A stretch of 24,560 nucleotides of DNA from CAVSWN01 sp046728115 (lineage in GTDB: Bacteria; Acidobacteriota; Vicinamibacteria; Vicinamibacterales; CAVVIG01), in contig JBKPDW010000167.1 in NCBI GenBank assembly GCA_046728115.1, positions 1 through 24,560 on the forward strand, given 5' to 3'. A program made the translations under genes and the position numbers. How positions within the stretch are numbered: the stretch's first letter is position 1; each line of letters begins with the position of its first letter. This document shows, in pieces, positions 1-9,799 of the stretch. The notes below the pieces were generated by a model. It searched no databases and was not told the DNA's origin. It saw only the letters and a program-made list of their open reading frames with translations.

Positions 1-13
1 GCGTGCACTCTAT

Positions 14-45
14 TGATCTTGATCAGCCGGTGATCTTGATCAGCC
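14..45. repeat. Tandem pair of a 15-bp palindromic repeat
   Basis: TGATCTTGATCAGCC occurs at 14-28 and again, identically, at 31-45, giving a 17-bp period. Each copy contains the inverted repeat TGATC-TT-GATCA. The pair lies just downstream of the stop codon of the FtsZ-like gene (stop at 70-68, minus strand), at the window edge. It could be an operator of the next minus-strand gene, a short hairpin at the end of the transcript, or chance. No start codon with a convincing ribosome binding site is visible in 1-67, so I cannot say what follows. Confidence 0.45.
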
Positions 46-67
46 CGAACGAACGAGTTGAAGCAGG

Positions 68-1711
68 TTAAGTCGGGTTGCGCAATCCTTGCAATGCGCT
101 CGTGAACCGCGAGCGTTCGTTGTTGTCTGAAACGGCGGCGAATCGGAACCCTTCCAGTGCGTGCTCGCCCCACAGATTGGCGACGGTGAGCAGCAGTTGA
201 AGATCAGCGCGCGCTGCATGGGCCACTGCGGTCTTCGTGAAGACGTCTTGCAGCTGCACGTGGCTCAACTGGCTCAGCCGCACCCCGTGCCGGCCAACTT
301 TCAACATGTGGTCCGGGATCGGCGCGCTCGCCACGAGAGCCTTCAAAATTCGCTCTCGCCAGGGCTGCGACAGCCGGGGCACTACTCCACGAAACCACAC
401 CGTGCCGAGAAGCTTCCGGACCTCTCGACCATCAATCGGGATCTCGGATTGCGTGCCGTCACGCGCCAAAGCGAGGGCGGCGGCGGCGCCGCGGTTGATA
501 GCGACGGCGAATTCCCAGAGGCTGGCAAACATGGGTTGGGCCATCTCTCTCGTCCCGGCAACCTCGATAGCAGGCACGGACACTTTCGCCGCCGGTGCGC
601 GCGAGATGGCGAGCCCGCCTTCGGCGATCTGAACGGGTTCATCTGTACGGTCGTGAGCGCGGCGAAGGGCTGAAACCTTTTTTTCCAGAGTCCAATCAAT
701 GACCAGAGGCGGGTGGTTTCCCGTGTACTCGGCAAACAAGGCGGTGACACCCCATGGCCTGGGCGCGTGCGGCACTCGGGCGTAGAGCGGATTGTACGGG
801 TCATCAACTGCATCGCCCGCCGCAAGAGCCGCGAGTCCGCCTTTGATTCTGGCGTCCACAACGTTCGACCATTCTCCCTGAATACACACCAGCGATGTCC
901 CTACTGGCTTGCTGAACGCGTAGTATGAATTCTGCCAGCAGTCTCGAACCGCATCCTCGACCTGTCTGTCATCCGGATCGTGCGAGGCCGATGGATCGAT
1001 TTCCGAGAAGCCGATGCGCAGCCTGCCAGAGCCGGCAAACAGCGTGGATATATCAGACGGGTCGACCTGCGACAGATCGGACAGCACATAAATCAGCCCG
1101 CGCAACCCTCGGGCGATCGGGAGATTCATGCGCTCCCACACCACGGACTGAGGTTCCGGATGGGTGTCGGCATATCCCTGATCGTTGAGGATTTCGATCA
1201 GGCGGATCTGCGCCCTATCGAACTGCTCGATGACGCACAGTGCGTGGTCGAAGCGCCGTTTGTCCACTTCGTGCCGTTCGAACGACGGCCGAACGAAAAT
1301 CGGGATCACAAGCCGCTTTTGCTCTCGCGCGATTTGAGTGACTGGAAACATCGTGCCGGCGCCGGTACCCTTCCCACCGGTTCCGATCACGATCACGACC
1401 GAGTACCCACTCACGAGCGCCTCGACTTCACGCCTCGACTCTTCGAGCGCCTGTCTGGCCACATCGGGGTTATGCCTGGCACCGAGCCGTCCGGTCGTGC
1501 GTGGACCTATCAGGAATCTTTCATCAAGCGGTACGTCGGACAGCGAGAACTCGTTCGTGTCCACGAACCGCGTGCTGACCGCACGTCTGAGCCGTTCTGC
1601 ATACTTCGCATCGGTCTTCTGCGTCACCATCAAGTCACGACGGAACAGCGCCTTCAGCGAGCGAAGAATATTCCCGCCGCCGCCGCCCAAGCTCAATAGG
1701 AGAATGCTCAC
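68..1711 (-). CDS. Divergent FtsZ/tubulin-like GTPase with a C-terminal extension
   Basis: A predicted 547-residue cytoplasmic GTPase of the tubulin/FtsZ superfamily. Seen directly: a T1 glycine loop LSLGGGGGN (residues 7-14), a T3-like VDTN (50-53), the tubulin signature as GTGGKGTGAG (110-119), an FtsZ-like IFVRPSFE strand (138-145), ILNDQ (174-178, like the FtsZ IPND segment), and a T7-like stretch SQVDPSDIS (214-222). D217 and D220 of that stretch align with the two catalytic-loop acidic residues of FtsZ, while the usual Asn is Gln. The FtsZ-like core ends near residue 320. About 200 helical, Ala/Arg-rich residues follow, with no FtsZ tail peptide that I recognise. I chose the GTG at 1711 because AGGGGG lies just upstream and the start overlaps the stop of the upstream gene as GTGA; the ATG at 1765 would add 18 residues that do not resemble the family. 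It is clearly not housekeeping FtsZ. It belongs among the accessory bacterial FtsZ-like families, whose known or suspected roles are in membrane remodelling. Role here unknown. Confidence 0.85.
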   Translation of the reverse strand: MSILLLSLGGGGGNILRSLKALFRRDLMVTQKTDAKYAERLRRAVSTRFVDTNEFSLSDVPLDERFLIGPRTTGRLGARHNPDVARQALEESRREVEALVSGYSVVIVIGTGGKGTGAGTMFPVTQIAREQKRLVIPIFVRPSFERHEVDKRRFDHALCVIEQFDRAQIRLIEILNDQGYADTHPEPQSVVWERMNLPIARGLRGLIYVLSDLSQVDPSDISTLFAGSGRLRIGFSEIDPSASHDPDDRQVEDAVRDCWQNSYYAFSKPVGTSLVCIQGEWSNVVDARIKGGLAALAAGDAVDDPYNPLYARVPHAPRPWGVTALFAEYTGNHPPLVIDWTLEKKVSALRRAHDRTDEPVQIAEGGLAISRAPAAKVSVPAIEVAGTREMAQPMFASLWEFAVAINRGAAAALALARDGTQSEIPIDGREVRKLLGTVWFRGVVPRLSQPWRERILKALVASAPIPDHMLKVGRHGVRLSQLSHVQLQDVFTKTAVAHAARADLQLLLTVANLWGEHALEGFRFAAVSDNNERSRFTSALQGLRNPT

Positions 1712-2484
1712 CGTCCACCCCCTGGTGCTGGATCGGCCGTGAACCGACACCGCACGATCACCCATCGTCCTCGACCGAAAAGGCGCTCGCCGACGAACCG
1801 CTCGTCGCTCAACACCCGCAATACGCGTCCGACGTCGTACTCGACATTCTTTCTGTGGTCCGACAGGTTGGGATATGTCCGTCCGTCATAGGGCGCGAGC
1901 AGAATGTCCAATCGTTGCTGGCGTGGCTTGAACCGCAATCGCGACTCCAGAGCCCGATCGTCAGAGCCCGGGCGCATCAGCGGTCGTTCGAACTCGCGAA
2001 TGAACCGCTCGCCAAAGATTTTCATGATGTCCACAACGGGTTGTCGGCCGCGCGCGTACGTTGCGAGACGCCATGCGACCAGCATCGCCGCCGACACCAG
2101 ACAGACTGCCCACCAGACGCCAAAATCGGCTGTCGTGAGCGTTTGGACCAGATCAGGCGATGGCGGTTGCAGCGGTCGTGCGGTTTGAGGCGGCGCTTCT
2201 TCCGACGGTCGCTTGACTAGTCCTTCGTCGATGCAGGCGCGCCAGCCAGGAAGAATCCGAGCGTATTGACGCTTCGCGATGGATCTCGACGTTGCCGGGT
2301 CGACGATTTGAAACCACTGCTCGCGCCAGTACGCCGCATCACCTGCGAGGTGCAATGCGAGGTGCGCCGCTGTGTCGCCGGGCCGGATCCTGACGCACGT
2401 CAACTGCTGGGCGCGCGCCGCCTGCACGCCGCCCGCTACCGTAAGCGCGATTGCAGCCGTACACCGACCGATCCCCTTTTTCAC
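1708..2484 (-). CDS. Membrane-anchored protein with periplasmic LysM-like domain, partner of the FtsZ-like GTPase
   Basis: About 258 residues. From the GTG at 2484 the protein begins MKKGIGR, then a hydrophobic stretch ending in AARA-QQ, a good Sec signal peptide. TTG at 2505 is an alternative start (265 aa) with a poorer leader. Residues about 30-85 look like a LysM domain: RIRPGDTAAHLA near the start, ILPGWRACI near the end, as in the usual 'PGDT...I.PGQ.L.I' pattern. A proline-rich linker (95-112), one transmembrane helix (about 121-142) and a basic cytosolic domain of about 115 residues follow. Expected topology: LysM in the periplasm, C-terminus in the cytoplasm. A cleaved signal peptide followed by a second helix would give this orientation. 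Its stop overlaps the start of the FtsZ-like gene by four bases, implying coupled translation. Inference: it connects the GTPase to the envelope. LysM assignment is by pattern only; the cytosolic domain is unrecognised. Confidence 0.7.
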   Translation of the reverse strand: MKKGIGRCTAAIALTVAGGVQAARAQQLTCVRIRPGDTAAHLALHLAGDAAYWREQWFQIVDPATSRSIAKRQYARILPGWRACIDEGLVKRPSEEAPPQTARPLQPPSPDLVQTLTTADFGVWWAVCLVSAAMLVAWRLATYARGRQPVVDIMKIFGERFIREFERPLMRPGSDDRALESRLRFKPRQQRLDILLAPYDGRTYPNLSDHRKNVEYDVGRVLRVLSDERFVGERLFGRGRWVIVRCRFTADPAPGGGR

Positions 2485-2505
2485 CGGTGACAACTCGCAT
2501 CTCAA

Positions 2506-3090
2506 CCGTTATCGAATGATCGAAACGCTCTGACCTGCCGCCGTAATCCTGGCGCGACATGTGCGCGAGCAACCGGTGTGCCAGTGTTCATGCGCGGAAC
2601 CTTCGACTGCGCTCTGGGTCTTCGGGTTTCGCGGCGGCTATGGAGGCTATTGTCCGAACGTGAGGTCGACTTCGCCCAACCGGCAGGACAGCCGGGCCGT
2701 TTCACGATCCGCGGCTAATCAGAAGTGGCCCGGGCCTGCTGTAAATTACGCGCGAGGCTGCCCAGATGCAGATGGCGGTTCAGTTCGAGTTCAAGGCCGA
2801 GCGCAAGAAGCCCCTTTGGCGACCTGATTCGCCGAATGGCGGGGGCAGTTCGAACGAGCCTGCATTCAACCGGAGATCGTAGCCTCCTTCAACGATAGTC
2901 CTGGCGGGATCACGAAAACATCCGCGGTCGAACGAGCCATCAAGAAGTACGCACACCTGGCCCGCTTCGAACGCAACGAGGCTCCTTTGCAAGTCATCCC
3001 GTCGATACGTGCGCCGCGAGATCTTCGGTGCGCCCCGCATCTTGCGACCTCCGTGAGGGCTGTCGTCTAGCGCGAAGCTCACCGCTTTCG
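2506..3090. other. Gene-poor interval with possible decayed coding sequence
   Basis: No intact gene is convincing in these roughly 580 bases. A 38-codon plus-strand frame starts at ATG 2766 (MQMAVQFEFKAERKK) and ends at 2882. A different plus-strand frame stays open from about 2825 to the TAG at 3068-3070 without any start codon. It reads like natural protein (FAEWRGQFERACIQ, then SAVERAIKKYAHLARFER). The two together may be a frameshifted remnant of one gene. I recognise no family in either piece. The minus-strand 100-codon frame over 2780-3082 looks like a shadow. Confidence 0.3.
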
Positions 3091-3092
3091 AC

Positions 3093-3119
3093 TATACTGC
3101 GGCCGTTCCCGTTCAAGGG
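3093..3119 (+). promoter_or_regulatory. Possible coxD promoter -10 element and ribosome binding site
   Basis: TATACT at 3093-3098 is a near-consensus -10 hexamer; I see no clear -35. AAGGG at 3115-3119 is a good Shine-Dalgarno sequence, eight bases before the ATT codon at 3128. Together they place transcription and translation starts just ahead of the conserved CoxD N-terminus and support a non-canonical start there. Confidence 0.35.
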
Positions 3120-3127
3120 CTACCGCC

Positions 3128-4033
3128 ATTCGTCCAACCTCCATCACCGACCTTCAGCAGCGGCTCGCGGAACAGCAGTATGTCGCGGATCGCGGCCTGG
3201 CCGTGTCGGTTTTCCTCGCGCTTCGGCTGAAACGGCCGCTCTTTCTCGAGGGCGAGGCGGGCGTCGGCAAGACCGCGCTCGCCGCCGCGGTGGCCGCCGC
3301 GCTCGACGCGGACCTGATTCGTCTGCAGTGCTACGAGGGCCTCGACGTGCAGCACGCGCTGTACGAGTGGGATTACCCGCGCCAGCTGCTCGAGCTGCGC
3401 ATTCTGGACGCCACGCACGCGCTCGATCGCCAGGGCGCGCACCGCGAGCTGTACAGCGACGCCTTCCTCATCAAGCGTCCGCTGCTGCAGGCCATCGATC
3501 CGCAGCGCACGCGGCCCGTGGTGCTGCTCATCGACGAGATCGATCGCGCCGACGAGGAGTTCGAGGGCTTCCTGCTCGAGATGCTCGCGGAATTCCAGGT
3601 GACCGTACCCGAGCTGGGCACCATCCGCGCGGCGACGCCGCCGCTCGTCGTCGTCACGTCGAACCGGACGCGCGAGGTGCACGATGCCCTGAAACGCCGC
3701 TGCCTCTATCAGTGGATCGAGTACCCGTCGTTCGAGAAGGAGCTCGCGATCGTGCGTGCGCGTGCGCCGCAGGCCTCGGCGCGCCTCGCCGAGCAGGTGA
3801 CGGCGGCCGTCCAGGCGCTGCGAACCGCCGATCTGTACAAGACACCCGGCGTGTCGGAAACCATCGACTGGGTGAACGCACTGGTGGCGCTCGATCGCGA
3901 GATGCTCGACGCGAAAACCGTCGAAGACACGCTCGGCGTCGTCCTCAAGGCGAAGGAAGATCTGGAAGCGCTGCGCGGGCGGAAGATCGCGGAGCTGCTC
4001 GATCGAGCGATCGATGCTCGCGCTCCTCGATAA
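3128..4033 (+). CDS. coxD: MoxR-family AAA+ ATPase, CoxD-like; apparent ATT start
   Basis: AAA+ ATPase, 301 residues if translation starts at ATT 3128. Walker A is GEAGVGKT (residues 42-49) and Walker B is VVLLIDEID (131-139). The CYEGLDVQHALYEWDYPRQLL segment after Walker A is characteristic of CoxD-type MoxR proteins, and a sensor-1-like VVVTSNRTRE lies further on. CoxD with CoxE is known to be needed for maturation of the copper-molybdenum site in the CO dehydrogenase of Afipia (Oligotropha) carboxidovorans; related pairs sit beside many molybdenum hydroxylases. The first ordinary start codon, GTG 3203, would remove 25 residues (SITDLQQRLAEQQYVADRGLA and neighbours) that match the family N-terminus. 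No ATG, GTG or TTG exists between the in-frame stop at 3068 and 3203. AAGGG eight bases before ATT 3128 makes this the likeliest start, unless there is a sequencing error. Overlaps coxE by 20 bases. Confidence 0.85.
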   Translation: MRPTSITDLQQRLAEQQYVADRGLAVSVFLALRLKRPLFLEGEAGVGKTALAAAVAAALDADLIRLQCYEGLDVQHALYEWDYPRQLLELRILDATHALDRQGAHRELYSDAFLIKRPLLQAIDPQRTRPVVLLIDEIDRADEEFEGFLLEMLAEFQVTVPELGTIRAATPPLVVVTSNRTREVHDALKRRCLYQWIEYPSFEKELAIVRARAPQASARLAEQVTAAVQALRTADLYKTPGVSETIDWVNALVALDREMLDAKTVEDTLGVVLKAKEDLEALRGRKIAELLDRAIDARAPR

Positions 4034-5144
4034 CCTGCTGCTCTTCGGGCGGCTGCTGCGCGGCGCCGGCATCGACGCCCATCACGGGCGGCTGCTCGAT
4101 CTCGCCGAGGCGCTCGGCCACGTGGACCTCGGCGCCCGCGACGACGTGTACCACACGTGCCGCGCGCTGCTCGTGCATCGTCAGGACCAGATCGCGACCT
4201 TCGACCGCGCGTTTGCCGCGTTCTGGCGCGCGCAGCACGCGGGCGGCGCGTCCGGTTCGCCTCGATCCGAGGCGGCGCAGCGGTCGGCGGTCGAAATCGA
4301 CGAGGTTCTGGCGCCCGACGACGTCGCGCCGGATGCGGATGCCGGCGACGGCGGACAGCCGGCGGCGAACGTCGTGCAGACGTGGAGCGACGTCGAGCAG
4401 CTCGCCGACAAGGACTTCGCCGCGTTCACCGACGCCGAGCTCGCCGCGGCAACCGCGGCATTGTCACGGCTGACGTGGACCCCCGGCGTGCGCCGCACGC
4501 GCCGGTGGGTCCGCGGGCGCGGCCCACGCGTGGATTTCCGGCGGACGATCGCCGACAGCCTGCGCACCGGCGGCGACCTCGCGGCGCTCGCACGGCGGAG
4601 GGTCCGCGAGCACCCGCGCGGCCTCGTGCTCCTGTGCGACGTCAGCGGATCAATGGAGCGCTACTCGCGCATGCTGCTGCACTTCGCGCACTCGGTGACC
4701 GCGCGCCATCACCACGTTGAAGCATTTCTGTTTTCCACCGAGCTCACGCGGGTGACCAGGGAGCTTCGCGCGTCGCGGACCAACGACGCAGTCGCCGCCA
4801 TCTCGCGCGCCGTGCACGACTGGTCGGGCGGGACGCGCATCGGCGCCGCCGTGAAAACCTTTCACAAGCAGTGGGGCCGCCGCGCGCTGCGCCGAAACCC
4901 CATCGTGCTGCTGATCTCCGACGGCTGGGACCGCGGCGACACGGCCGAGCTCCGCAATGCAATCGCGCGACTGCAGCGCAACTGTCATCGCCTGGTCTGG
5001 CTGTGCCCGCTCGCTGGCACAACCGGCTACGCGCCGCTCACGCGGGGACTGCAGGCGGCGCTGCCGTTCGTCGACGATTTCCTGCCGGCGCGGACGCTCA
5101 ACGATCTTGCCGACGTGGCGATACTCTTGAACGCCCTCGCGTGA
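4014..5144 (+). CDS. coxE: VWA-domain protein, CoxE-like
   Basis: 376 residues. The N-terminal helical part (1-80) is followed by an acidic, low-complexity linker (about 90-120), a basic segment (RRTRRWVRGRGPRVDFRRTI, 160-179), and a von Willebrand A domain. The metal-ion adhesion site is complete: DVSGS (D209, S211, S213), T274 in GGTRIG, and D303 in ISDGWD. The RxVDFRRTIADSLRTGGD segment is typical of CoxE. In CO dehydrogenase maturation CoxE is thought to act with the CoxD ATPase, like other MoxR-VWA pairs that work as metal-centre chaperones. It starts inside the end of coxD (20-base overlap), so the two are co-translated. They run towards the coxSLM operon, so the accessory genes and the enzyme genes are transcribed from separate promoters and could be regulated separately. 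Confidence 0.85.
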   Translation: MLALLDNLLLFGRLLRGAGIDAHHGRLLDLAEALGHVDLGARDDVYHTCRALLVHRQDQIATFDRAFAAFWRAQHAGGASGSPRSEAAQRSAVEIDEVLAPDDVAPDADAGDGGQPAANVVQTWSDVEQLADKDFAAFTDAELAAATAALSRLTWTPGVRRTRRWVRGRGPRVDFRRTIADSLRTGGDLAALARRRVREHPRGLVLLCDVSGSMERYSRMLLHFAHSVTARHHHVEAFLFSTELTRVTRELRASRTNDAVAAISRAVHDWSGGTRIGAAVKTFHKQWGRRALRRNPIVLLISDGWDRGDTAELRNAIARLQRNCHRLVWLCPLAGTTGYAPLTRGLQAALPFVDDFLPARTLNDLADVAILLNALA

Positions 5145-5146
5145 CA

Positions 5147-5165
5147 CGGCGGATCTGCCGCTTTT
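5147..5165 (+). terminator. Possible terminator after coxE
   Basis: CGGC at 5147-5150 pairs with GCCG at 5157-5160 around GGATCT (a further G-T pair is possible), followed by CTTTT at 5161-5165. It starts three bases after the coxE stop. The stem is short, so this is a weak intrinsic terminator candidate. A second hairpin with a stable TTCG tetraloop (CGAGCG / CGCTCG, 5181-5196) follows and would work on both strands between the convergent coxE and coxM. Confidence 0.35.
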
Positions 5166-5239
5166 ACGCGAAGCGTCAGGCGAGCGTTCGCGCTCGGCGC
5201 GCGCCGGAAAGCTGTCCTCCCTGTCGGCGCCCGCCCCCG

Positions 5240-5271
5240 GGCTGAAGCCTTGTCACACTCGGCTGAAGCCT
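5240..5271. repeat. Two copies of palindromic GGCTGAAGCCT between convergent genes
   Basis: GGCTGAAGCCT is found at 5240-5250 and 5261-5271. Each copy holds the inverted repeat GGCT-GA-AGCC. They lie in the 132-base gap between coxE and coxM, just before the coxM stop. Position and form suggest a REP-like intergenic palindrome or a bidirectional terminator remnant. I infer this from form only. Confidence 0.4.
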
Positions 5272-5276
5272 ACAAG

Positions 5277-6130
5277 CTACGTCGCGCGCGACAGGGCGAG
5301 CCCGAGCGCGCGCCGCGTGAACACCGGCACCATCGCGCGCCGGTATTCCTCGCTCGCGTGGATGTCGGCGTTCACCTCGGCAAGCCCGGCGCCAGCGCCG
5401 CGCGCCGCCGCTTCGATGCTGCTCTTCGAGAGCGGTTTGCCCGCGAGCGCCGTCTCGACCTCGGTCAGACGCGTCGCATGCCAGGCTGCGCCGGTAAGTC
5501 CGACGCGCGCCGACTCAATCGTCCCGCCCTTGACGTCGAGCGCGGCCGCGACGCCGACAATCGCAAAGCGCGAGGCGCGCTGGTGCAGCTTCGCGTAGCC
5601 AGCCGCCTTCACCGGGGCAAACCGCACGCTCACGATTACTTCGTCGTCCGCGAGATCGACCGTGAACAGGCCTTTGAAGAAGCTCGAGGCTTTCACCACG
5701 CGCGGGCCGCCGGCGCCAACCACGTGAATGTCGGCGTCGAGCGCGAGCATCGCCGCGGGATAATCGGCGGCCGGATCGGCGTGGGCGAGGCTGCCGCCGA
5801 TCGTGCCGCGATTGCGCACCTGTGAATCGCCGATTACTGCGGCCGTCTCCGCCAGCATCGGACACGCCTGCTCTACGAGGTTGGAAGTAGCGACGTCGTG
5901 GTGAACCGTGCAGGCGCCGATCTCGATCGCGGCGCCCTGCTGCCGGATGCCCGACAGCCCCGGTATGCGCGAGATGTCGATCAGCATGGCCGGTTCGCTG
6001 AGCCGAAGCTTCATCATCGGAACGAGGCTGTGGCCGCCGGCGAGCAGCTTGGCGTGCCCGCCCGCTGCGCGCAGCTTCGCAATCGCATCCTCGACCGACG
6101 TTGCCCGGCTGTAGTCGAATGCCGCCGGAA

Positions 6131-6134
<4 letters not shown>
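5277..6134 (-). CDS. coxM: FAD-binding medium subunit of a form II CO-dehydrogenase-like Mo hydroxylase
   Basis: 285 residues, the FAD subunit that carries electrons from the iron-sulfur subunit to the acceptor. Both FAD motifs are visible: AGGHS (residues 32-36) and TIGGS (111-115) in a typical PCMH fold, with the CO dehydrogenase FAD-subunit C-terminal domain after about residue 175. Length is normal for the family. The start is GTG 6134: AGGGAGG sits just upstream and the start overlaps the coxL stop as GTGA, so translation is coupled. It is the third gene of a coxS-coxL-coxM operon, the order usual for form II clusters (form I is usually M-S-L). Longer readings of this frame running back to 7637 are antisense-frame noise over coxL. 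Confidence 0.92.
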
Positions 6135-8494
<2,360 letters not shown>

Positions 8495-8496
8495 GG

Positions 8497-8958
8497 TCAC
8501 CTCGCGTTGGCGGCGTGCTGGATGGCGTTGACGATGTGCTGGTAGCCCGTGCAGCGGCAGAGATTGCCGTCGAGGCCGTCGCGGATCGCGCGCTCCGATG
8601 GCGACGGATTGTCTTTCAGCAGCGTGATCGCCTGCATGATCATGCCCGGCGTGCAGAAGCCGCATTGCAGGCCGTGCTCCTCCCAGAACGCTGTCTGCAG
8701 CGGATGCAGCCGGTCGCCCGTGGCGATCCCCTCGATGGTGGTTACCTCGGAGCCGTCGGCCTGCACCGCGAACATCGTGCACGACTTTGCGCTGCGGCCG
8801 TCGATTAGGACCGTGCAGGCGCCGCACTGGCTGGTATCGCAGCCGATGTGCGTGCCCGTGAGACGCAGCTGCTCGCGGAGGAAGTGCACGAGCAGCATGC
8901 GCGGATCAACGGTGGCTTTGCGCACCCTGCCGTTGACTGTCACTGAGATCTGGGGCAT
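8497..8958 (-). CDS. coxS: [2Fe-2S] small subunit of the form II Mo hydroxylase
   Basis: 153 residues, the two-cluster iron-sulfur subunit. The plant-ferredoxin-type cluster ligands are C40, C45, C48 and C60 (GCDTSQCGAC...C). The second, helical domain supplies C99, C102, C134 and C136 (CGFC and CRC). All eight cysteines are present, so both clusters should assemble. ATG 8958 is preceded by GGGAGGA at good spacing. It is the first gene of the operon; transcription starts in the 239-base gap shared with the divergent gene at 9198. Confidence 0.95.
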   Translation of the reverse strand: MPQISVTVNGRVRKATVDPRMLLVHFLREQLRLTGTHIGCDTSQCGACTVLIDGRSAKSCTMFAVQADGSEVTTIEGIATGDRLHPLQTAFWEEHGLQCGFCTPGMIMQAITLLKDNPSPSERAIRDGLDGNLCRCTGYQHIVNAIQHAANAR

Positions 8959-9052
8959 CGATCGTCCTCCCGTATGCGGAGCGCCCCATAGCCTATCCCA
9001 AAGCTGAGCGGTGGGATGACGCTTTCTGCGCTGGTCACGCCGAGGTCTGCTG

Positions 9053-9071
9053 ACAATGCGCCGAGCATTGT
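9053..9071. promoter_or_regulatory. Inverted repeat in the divergent coxS / exported-protein promoter region
   Basis: ACAATGC (9053-9059) and GCATTGT (9065-9071) are perfect 7-bp arms around GCCGA. The element lies 95 bases upstream of coxS and 126 bases upstream of the gene at 9198, between diverging promoters. That is a natural position for an operator; a terminator is less likely here because neither gene ends in this gap. No regulator is encoded nearby. Confidence 0.35.
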
Positions 9072-9197
9072 TTCCTGTCAGGATTCATTCTGAGCTCGCC
9101 GGCCCCTCCTGTGGGACTCTGGTTCCCGGTGACGTGTTATCGTTGCTGGCAGCTGGGGACGTGCAAGATTTGAGCGGTTCTTCGATTGGAGGCCCGT

Positions 9198-9791
9198 ATG
9201 AAACACATTGCCCGAATCATCCTTGTGGTCATGGCGGTTTCGACGAGCGCGTTGGCACAGGGAGGGCGCGGCGCGCCGGCTCCGCCCGCGCCGCTGGAGC
9301 CGGGGGCGTCGCAGGCCGATGTCGACAAGGCCGTGCTCGCGCTGCCCGAAAACCTGCGCAACCAGGCGATGGTCATCAAGTGGAAACCCGACTTCACCTA
9401 CGACACGCTCAGGAAAGGCGCGAACGGACTGGCCTGCTACGACCGCTCGGGCTTTCCTTTGCAGCAGCCGTTCTCGATTGAGTGCACCAGCGCCGCCAAC
9501 CTGGATCGGCAGGCGCAGAACCTGAAGGCCGAAGCACTCGGTGACAGGACCAAGACGCAGGCGATGCTCAACGACCAGGAAGCGAACGGAACCCGCGTAA
9601 AGCCCGCGTTCGGCTCGGTGTGGTATCACCTGGCGGGTGCCGATCGAGAGCATGCTCGCGCGCACATGACGATCGCCGTGCCGGGCGCCACGGCGCAATC
9701 ACTCGGGCTGCCGGACAAACCCACGCAGAATGGCATATGGATCATGAATGCGGGTACGTCGACGGCTCACCTCATGATCCCCGGCGAGTAA
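9198..9791 (+). CDS. Exported protein of unknown function
   Basis: 197 residues with a clear signal peptide (MKHIARIILVVMAVSTSALAQ, cleavage after ALA), followed by a low-complexity GGRGAPAPPAP spacer and an acidic start of the mature part. The mature region contains two cysteines (in LACYDRSG and SIECTS) that could form a disulfide. I recognise no catalytic motif. ATG 9198 is chosen because GGAGG lies directly upstream; TTG 9186 is in frame but itself lies within that ribosome binding site region. The stop is eight bases before the next gene, with which it probably forms an operon. Similar small exported proteins are common in acidobacterial genomes, which is part of the reason for my guess about the host. 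Confidence 0.7.
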   Translation: MKHIARIILVVMAVSTSALAQGGRGAPAPPAPLEPGASQADVDKAVLALPENLRNQAMVIKWKPDFTYDTLRKGANGLACYDRSGFPLQQPFSIECTSAANLDRQAQNLKAEALGDRTKTQAMLNDQEANGTRVKPAFGSVWYHLAGADREHARAHMTIAVPGATAQSLGLPDKPTQNGIWIMNAGTSTAHLMIPGE

Positions 9792-9799
9792 GCGGCCGC

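Noticed and set aside
2561..2827. 88-codon GTG-start plus-strand frame
   Set aside because: No ribosome binding site, composition unlike neighbouring genes and no recognisable family.
3113..4072. 319-codon minus-strand frame opposite coxD
   Set aside because: Antisense shadow; no recognisable domain and fully covered by coxD.
3028..4473. 481-codon plus-strand open frame across coxD and coxE
   Set aside because: Arg/Ala-rich low-complexity translation typical of an out-of-frame reading of high-GC genes; the coxD and coxE frames carry all the conserved motifs.
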